Positions 58,216 through 64,000 of a stretch of DNA of 64,000 nucleotides are shown one piece after another. The position numbers and the translations under genes are program-made. This stretch comes from Diadema setosum. Taxonomy: Eukaryota > Echinodermata > Echinoidea > Diadematoida > Diadematidae. The stretch covers positions 21,889,047 to 21,953,046 of the forward strand of contig CM067072.1 in the NCBI GenBank assembly GCA_033980235.1. Reading direction: 5' to 3'. The notes under the pieces were generated by a model, which worked only from the letters and a program-made list of their open reading frames with translations, made no database searches and was not told where the DNA came from. Every line of letters starts with the position of its first letter. Positions within the stretch are counted from its first letter, which is position 1.

Positions 58216-59530
58216 ACAAGTTTCTGGGACCGTCTCTGTACTCGATGAACGTGAATGTGCCCTGGTGCGTTTCCATAAAGATTGTTCCTCATCGCTCTGC
58301 CTTTCTTTCTTGAGTGCTCTCTTTTGTGCCCTCTGTAGTTTGGTGTTGTTGTACTGGAGCCTGCACGTCTGGTGCATTGTACATCGTGTGCAACCATCGC
58401 AGCTTCAATGCCATGACCATCATCGAGTTTTTCCATGTGAAATGATCCTGGAAGCTCTCAAAGTTCACTGAATTTGAACAAGTTCTCTGCGAGTGAACTG
58501 TACCCACTACCAATGTCTTTCCTCTTTGATTGGTCAGGTTTGGCGAGTGTCTCCATCTTGTCTTCTTGACGTATGAGGCACAACCTGCAGTCAGTTGTGG
58601 TGAGATGCAGTGATGTTGATGGTGAAGTTCACTCAGCATGAGCTAGTGTGAACCTCTTGGACATGGTGGAACTGTCTTGAACAAAAACCAGCACCGTCAG
58701 TCTACAGGCATGCATGCATCACGATGAACCTGGAATGACACAATGTCACATTTCTGGCATCATCACTGCCACTACAGCTACCACTACAACTACAACTACT
58801 ACCACCACCACCACCACCAGGATCAAGTCATTAGATCCAAAGATAACGACAAATGTAGATCGAGAAGCGGCAATGTAATGTAAAGCAGCCATTTTGAAAT
58901 CCAATATGGCGGCCCATTTGGTGAAAATACGCAATGGAGATTGTTACCATTGGATTCCTTGCCCCCAAAACATACATTTAGACACCAGAATCGAGTCAGT
59001 AGCAGCATTAGACCCAGAGATAAAAGCAAATGTAGATTTCAAATGACGGCCATTTTGAAATCCAATATGGCGGCCCACTGGTGAAAATACGCAATGCAGA
59101 TTGTTACCATTGGATTCCTTGCCCCCCAAAACATACATTTAGACACCAGAATCGAGTCAATAGCAACATTAGACTCAGAGATAAAAGCAAATGTAGATTT
59201 CAAATGACGGCCATTTTGAAATCCAATATGGCGGCCCATTGGTGAAAATACGCAATGCAGATTGTAACCATTGGATTCCTTGCCCCCAAAAACATACATT
59301 TAGACACCAGAATTGAGTCAATAGCAGCATTAGACCGAGAGATAATCGCAAATGTAGATTTCAAATGGCGGCCATTTTGAAATCCAATATGGCGGACATA
59401 AAGACAGAATTCCGAGTGGCCCAATATCTAAAAATGTTTGCAACATGTTAATGTACATGTGTGCCAAATTTGGTGCTTGTATCACAAAATGCACAATTCC
59501 TTTGAATTTTCGAGCTAAACCGCCCCACTA
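58216..59530. repeat. Right inverted arm with subterminal tandem units
   Basis: Reverse complement of the left arm: the unique block 58220-58720 matches 47940-48415, the (CCACCACCA) microsatellite near 58800 matches 47830, and three to four units of about 160 bases (58850-59400) match the left array. The end GATATTGGGCCAC...ATTGTGCATTTTGTGATAC...TAGTGGGGC matches 44663-44780. Open frames here are repeat artefacts. Confidence 0.8.
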
Positions 59531-59557
59531 TACGGCCTTTTCTATTTTTATTTACAG

Positions 59558-59598
59558 AGGACAAACATCTGAGTTTGCGATGAATAGAGTTAAGTCCG
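59558..59598 (+). CDS. Host receptor exon: cytoplasmic juxtamembrane part 2
   Basis: A 41-base exon with acceptor TTTTTATTTACAG (to 59557) and donor CCG/GTAAGT at 59599, phase 2 in and phase 1 out. Only the phase 2 reading is open, which agrees with the exon at 44488. It encodes GQTSEFAMNRVKS. The acceptor lies only 27 bases after the end of the large DNA transposon, so the branch point is probably transposon sequence. Confidence 0.65.
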
Positions 59599-59991
59599 GT
59601 AAGTATGGCACACAAGTACTAATGTTAGTGAATACATTCAATATCCCACATAAAACTTGTAAACTGAAAATAAAACAGCGACTAGTAGACAGGTAGAACA
59701 TAGCTTTCTATTGCTGTTTGAGAAACAAGGACGGAATGTCCTGCCCAATTTTGTAGCTGATCAAACGTTTAGTTATGATGCGATGTGAAAGGTGATGAAG
59801 TGCCTTGATTTCACATTTTTCTATATAATTTACGAGTAAACGATAGACAGAGTGCGCGATGAATCTGGGAAACGTCTGCCTTCCAAAAAAAAAGAAAGAA
59901 AAGAAAATCCCAACTCGTCTACCCACAAAAATCTCACACAAAATTGTATTTTTGAAGTGAAATCATTTTGCTTCAAAATATCTCTTTGAAG

Positions 59992-60212
59992 ACGAAAAAC
60001 TTCAGCCTGCTTGTTTTGCTGCATCAAGTTCCAATGGTAGCAATGATAACGATGATGTCGACAGTTATGACGAGATCAACCAAGAGGCATTGATCTATGA
60101 GAACGTCCAGCAAGATAAATTACTACGGCCAGTGATTCCTACAGACCGGCTGGCGGAGTACATGACTGGCATTAACTCAAGAGGGGCAACTGGCTTTCAG
60201 GACGAATTTGAG
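59992..60212 (+). CDS. Host receptor exon: juxtamembrane region before a tyrosine phosphatase domain
   Basis: The frame is open from 59963 to the donor GAG/GTGAAG at 60213 (phase 0 out). To match the phase 1 end of the previous exon I place the acceptor at TTTGAAG/AC (59991); this is a weak site and the start is uncertain. The product has an acidic linker (SNGSNDNDDVDSYDEINQ), EALIYENVQQD, then RPVIPTDRLAEYM and GFQDEFE. The last part resembles the sequence (P-I-P...L..Y...F..EFE) that precedes the catalytic domain in type III receptor tyrosine phosphatases. YENV fits a Grb2 SH2 site (YxN). The catalytic exons are not in the window, so the family call is inference. Confidence 0.6.
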
Positions 60213-60784
60213 GTGAAGTGATTGACATTCACTTTTCAGAAAACTTGCCTAACCACTTTCCAATTTACATCTACAGAAAGCTATTCTGAGTATGACACTT
60301 TGACCTTAATTTTGGGGAAGATTAAACAGGGCGGTTGGAAAAATGATAACAAGTGATTAAAAGAAGAAACCTATGTTACTTTTTGTATACTGTATAATAC
60401 GATCATGGCGACTATAAGAGTGGCGTGAAAAATGTAATATGGGTATTTTTACCCTTACTATGGGTTTTTCTTCAGACAACTGCATTATAGTCAAGAAGGT
60501 GTTTTGTCTGTTATCAAGTTCACCTGCGACAATTGTAAGTTATCAATTATGATTTATTTTTAGATGATGATGCAGCCCCCCCCCCCAACACAAAATTTTG
60601 GATCTTAAGGGAAAAGGGAAGATAAAAGAAGCACATATAACTCTCCAATGGTTGTTCCTATCGAAGGTGTGTAACTGTATGAAATGGCCTTTCCTGACCT
60701 AATCTTCATGATCTAAATGATTTTTAAAAAAGTACACAAGTATTTATCAGGAAAAGAGGCTTTAAGTTTTTATACACTTTTAAA

Positions 60785-61155
60785 ATATTGGGTAAATTTA
60801 GTTGGGTAATTGTTGGTTGGTAAAAAAAAAAAAATCATCATTCTGGTCAATTATCGCCCATTTGAGCTTTTAGATGATTAAACCAACATTGGGCAATTAT
60901 TTTTACTTAAATATTGGGCGAATATTTACCAATAGCATTTGTAATGGAGAGTTGGGTACTTTTTGCCCCGCTGTTGTGTAAGTGACGCATTCCCTTTGCG
61001 TGTTGGTTAATTTGTGTTGGGCAACTGATACTTGGGTAGAAATTCGCCTTATATAATTTACCATTATTATTATTTTGCACATTAAGCCTGGTCATTTCTT
61101 ACCAGTACTTGGGTAATTTTGTTATGTTCCTTTCTAAGTTGGTAAATTTTCATGG
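60785..61155. repeat. Cluster of TTGGGTAA/TTGGGCAA words
   Basis: About twelve TTGG(G)(T/C)AA-type words occur in some 370 bases, several in ATTGGGTAAAT or TTGGTAAA context and some inverted (TTTACCAA). Probably a diverged repeat or foldback element. No coding frame. Confidence 0.45.
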
Positions 61156-61169
61156 ACAAATAAAAAAAG

Positions 61170-61620
61170 TCTGTGCGTGTGGGTGTACGCGTGTATGTGT
61201 GTACGCGTGTACGTGACGGTGTGTGTGTGTGTGTGTGGTATAGGCCTACGTGTAGAAGGATGGGCGAACCTTACGATTTTGTAGGGGGTACCAAGAATTA
61301 CTTTAGGGTGTTCTCCGTTTTAGGAATGGGAGGGGGAACAACACACACACACATACACAGACACGGTATTGTTTATATATACAGTATTTATATTAATATG
61401 TATATATTATAAATATATATATATATATAACAAGAGCTACATTTTGGACGTATTTTGACATAATTTTCTTACGTTTCCCTTTATTCCGTCAACACCGGAG
61501 GGGTTAAAAGATCAACATTGTGGGAGTTAGTATCTGTCTGTGGGAGCAAACTACAGAATACCCCTACAATATGGCTAGTTTGTGTTTGTGTGTGTTTGTG
61601 TGTGTGTGTGTTTTTTGGGG
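61170..61620. repeat. Microsatellite-rich stretch
   Basis: Separate runs of (GT)n at 61216-61238 and 61570-61612, (CA)n near 61341-61352, and (TA)n near 61414-61428. No gene. Confidence 0.8.
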
Positions 61621-63222
61621 GGTTTTTTAGAAAGAAAAAAAGAGGTTGAAGACTTGATTGCTTCTTAGTTCTTTGCATTGTGATAGGGGCTGCGGAGGTC
61701 ATGGGGGTATTCATTAATGCAGGAGAATGTTGTTTACTAGAAATTCCGTAGTGGTGTTATGCCACTGATGTTTTTTGGCTCGTAAAAGGTGACATCTGAT
61801 TATTAAGAAATTGTATTCTGTAAGTATTAGATGCATGCATTTGACCACTATTGTGTGTTCTGGGTTTGAATGATTTATATAAATAGTCTTTTCTTTATAG
61901 GCATGATTTGCATAATCCCACTAGTAAAGCTCCCTCTGAGGATATATATAATTACATTGTATAATATGCGGATTTCTTCAAGTCCATGCTTATAATGATC
62001 TGGCATATTTTTTTTTTTGTTTTGGTATTCAACCTACTTGTGCCTGGAAGTGTATTATCTGTTACATGACATACATTAATATTGAACTGAGGTTACCGTG
62101 CCCCAGGCATGTCAGGATTTTAAACTTATAAATTATTTATAAATTAATGTATAAGGTTATATGAATGAGTGAATGAATAAAAAGGGCAGTCATAAAAATG
62201 TAGCTAATGTTTAAGTTAAAAACAATGGTAATGACAGTGCGGTGCCATTTTTGATGACCCAGCTCATGTATAAAACACAAGCTCACTGGGCGTACCTCAC
62301 CGATGAGAGTGTGTTTGTGTAATTATGATTTTGTATAGCATGTTGGTGTTCTTTTTTATAGAGGGCAGATGTTTAATGAATTTTATATTTTGCATTTCAA
62401 AGCGGCGGTTGACTTTGCAGTTGTTTGCCCCTTTCTCTATATACTCAAACCCCCTTTTACTTGGTGCGATACTAGGCGTAATTTGTAGTGCATCTGGTAT
62501 ATTTTATTTACGGCGATTTATATTGATTGGAAGGAAATTATAAAAATAATTAGTTCTCTCCTTTGTTCTGCTGGGTTAAAATACTGTCTTTTAAAATATT
62601 TGCTATTGGAAAGTGATGACGTACTTGAATATCATATGAGATTTACTTCATTGCGGCACATACACTATGTCATTACCTTGTCCTTCGCTACTATGCTGGG
62701 TTCGACTTTCTTTCTATTATCTAAGATTCTATAAGGTTTAGTTTCGTAATTGTTATAAGCTATCTAGCTATAGGCAAGATACTCATAAAAATGAAAATTT
62801 TGTTGGGGCGTGTAGGCTGAATGTCTCTGCAAATTTGCATATATCGCCACTCGCCAGCTACATTTAGTTTTTTTTTTCACTTGTGTGTTTTTTTTTTTTA
62901 TTCATTGGCTGGGTTAGGGATCGGCATCTAGGGATATGGATAGGGCGTGGTTGAGGTATGTTAGATGCTGTGTGTTTGGAATGTTTGTACCACATGTTCA
63001 GGTGGAAGGAGGCATAGGTTTCTTTTCAGTGATGGTTCTGCTATTTGCTCGCACTCAAACTAGTTACATGTTTATACAAATCAGCTGTGCTCTCTCTGTA
63101 CTCACAACTCGTTGGAAAGTCTCGGAGAGGCCTGAACGGGAACGCATGGGAGAGGTCTTTGTATTATTCATGTCTTGTGCTAATGCACGCTTTATCATTC
63201 ATAATGAGAATCTTGTTATATA
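61621..63222. other. No gene seen; possible 5' region of the terminal LINE
   Basis: AT-rich DNA. A 95-codon frame at 62936-63223 has no recognised domain. The last few hundred bases may be the 5' untranslated or ORF1 remnant of the LINE that starts at 63223. Confidence 0.4.
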
Positions 63223-64000
63223 ATGGAAACAAATGAGCATCTTACGTTAATTTCTTTGAATGTTCGGGGAGTAAGGGATAGGGCTAAGAGGAATAACATT
63301 TTTGCATGGTGTAAAAGCAAAGGAAGTGACATTGTTTTTCTTCAATAAACTTATAGTACTGCTGATGTAGAGGAAATTTGGAGCTCAGAGTGGGATGGCT
63401 CAATGTTTTTCAGCCACGGATCAAACCATAGTAGGGGAACTTTAGTTTTGTTACCCCCAAATTTAAAGTTTAAAATTGAGAATGTTTCATTAGATAAAGA
63501 TGGGCGTTATATATTACTGAAGGGAGAATTGAGAAGCGTGAAAATGTTAGTAGGCAATTGTTATTTCCCAACTAGAGACAAAGAAAAAAAAAAGTTCGAA
63601 TTTTTGGATAAGCTAAATACTAAGATATCGGAATTGTATGATCCTTCTCAGCTCGTAGTTTTAGGGGGGTGGGATTTCAATATACTCATGAATGGAAAAT
63701 TAGATTATATGGGGCAAAAAAATATTATAAAAACTAAGTTCAATGAGAAATTGGAAGAATTTTTGAGAAGGTATGAGTTAGAAGATGTGTGGTGAAAAAG
63801 AAACCCGGAAAAAAGGGAATTTACCTTTAGGCAAAAGTGACCAATCGTTCGAAGTCGTTTAGACTATTGTTGTTGTTTTTTTTTCCTCTAATGCGCTTAA
63901 TTTGGTTAATAAGTGCGATATCATTACGTCAATTACACCTGACCATTCCTGTATTTTGTTACAACTTAAGAATCTAGCAGATAAATTTTCATTTGGTAAA
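63223..64000 (+). pseudogene. L1/Tx1-like LINE endonuclease, damaged, cut by window end
   Basis: From the ATG at 63223: LTLISLNVRGVRDRAKRNN and GSDIVFLQ, then TAA (63346-63348) exactly where APE-type endonucleases have the catalytic glutamate of the LQE motif. It continues with SSEWDGSMFFSHGSNHSRGT and LVVLGGWDFN, where a tryptophan codon seems inserted in the GGDFN motif. Two more stops (63793, 63838) interrupt RNPEKREFTFRQK...VRSRLD, and after a frameshift near 63870 ITPDHSCILLQL gives the SDH-type motif. The phrase order is that of L1/Tx1-group endonucleases. The reverse transcriptase would follow outside the window. Clearly inactive. Confidence 0.8.

Larger units (their letters stand above)
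44663..59530 (+). mobile_element. DNA transposon with long inverted ends and nested insertions
   Basis: The outer ends are TAGTGGGGC (44663) and GCCCCACTA (59530), flanked on both sides by TAC (44660-44662, 59531-59533), an apparent 3-bp duplication. The inverted arms continue inward through ATTGTGCATTTTGTGATACA, GATATTGGGCCAC and arrays of about 160-bp units. Between the arms lies a broken transposase-like gene (48416-49734 and 57183-58215). Removing the nested insertions leaves an element of about 4.7 kb. Three-base duplications are known in a few superfamilies (PIF/Harbinger, Academ); I cannot assign it. The strand given is that of the transposase. Confidence 0.75.

Noticed and set aside
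60213..63222. Tyrosine phosphatase catalytic exons downstream of the juxtamembrane exon
   Set aside because: I searched for the expected NRY, HCSAG and WPD-type segments and found none. They would have to lie beyond the window.

Overview
This window looks like intronic, repeat-rich DNA from a marine deuterostome invertebrate, most likely an echinoderm. The clues are a GT-AG spliced animal receptor gene on the + strand, an LTR element with the Gmr1-type domain order known from deuterostomes, many LINE, SINE and foldback remnants, and recurrent TAGGCCTA octamers. There are no bacterial genes, operons or CRISPR arrays. The species cannot be named from sequence alone.

The only host gene I can support is a single-pass receptor on the + strand. 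Seven exons join in phase: a complete fibronectin type III (FN3) domain (19084-19383, phase 1-1); a second FN3 split over two exons (36282-36535, 38378-38447); a stalk plus transmembrane helix (41641-41737); and three cytoplasmic exons (44488-44559, 59558-59598, 59992-60212). The last ends in a segment resembling the juxtamembrane start of type III receptor tyrosine phosphatases. The catalytic domain, signal peptide and first FN3 repeats would lie outside the window.

Nearly everything else is mobile DNA. 1-19 kb holds a frameshifted LINE (1-3494), foldback elements, two copies of a composite repeat, a 15-bp minisatellite present twice, a tRNA-derived SINE (8812-9290), a CR1/L2-like LINE (10855-14115), a hairpin-ended repeat (14347-15443) and a minus-strand LINE end (15943-17160). 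The FN3 introns (19.4-41.6 kb) hold more LINE relics, including one whose endonuclease carries an internal inversion (33.0-34.6 kb), and small inverted-repeat elements.

The most striking region is the intron 44560-59557. A DNA transposon with long inverted ends (44663-59530, apparent 3-bp duplication TAC) entered an intron that was otherwise only about 127 nt. It was then hit by a 1.9-kb TIR element (itself carrying a smaller one), a 250-bp TIR element with a 9-bp duplication, a truncated LINE (duplication ATCACC) and a very young 7.4-kb LTR retrotransposon (duplication ACGT). The last two interrupt the host transposon's broken transposase-like gene. The LTR element runs on the minus strand as gag-PR-IN-RT-RH, with integrase before reverse transcriptase; its LTRs differ at 4 of 1128 positions by my reading, and its single long frame has one UAG.

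The window ends (63223-64000) inside the damaged endonuclease of another LINE, of L1/Tx1 type.
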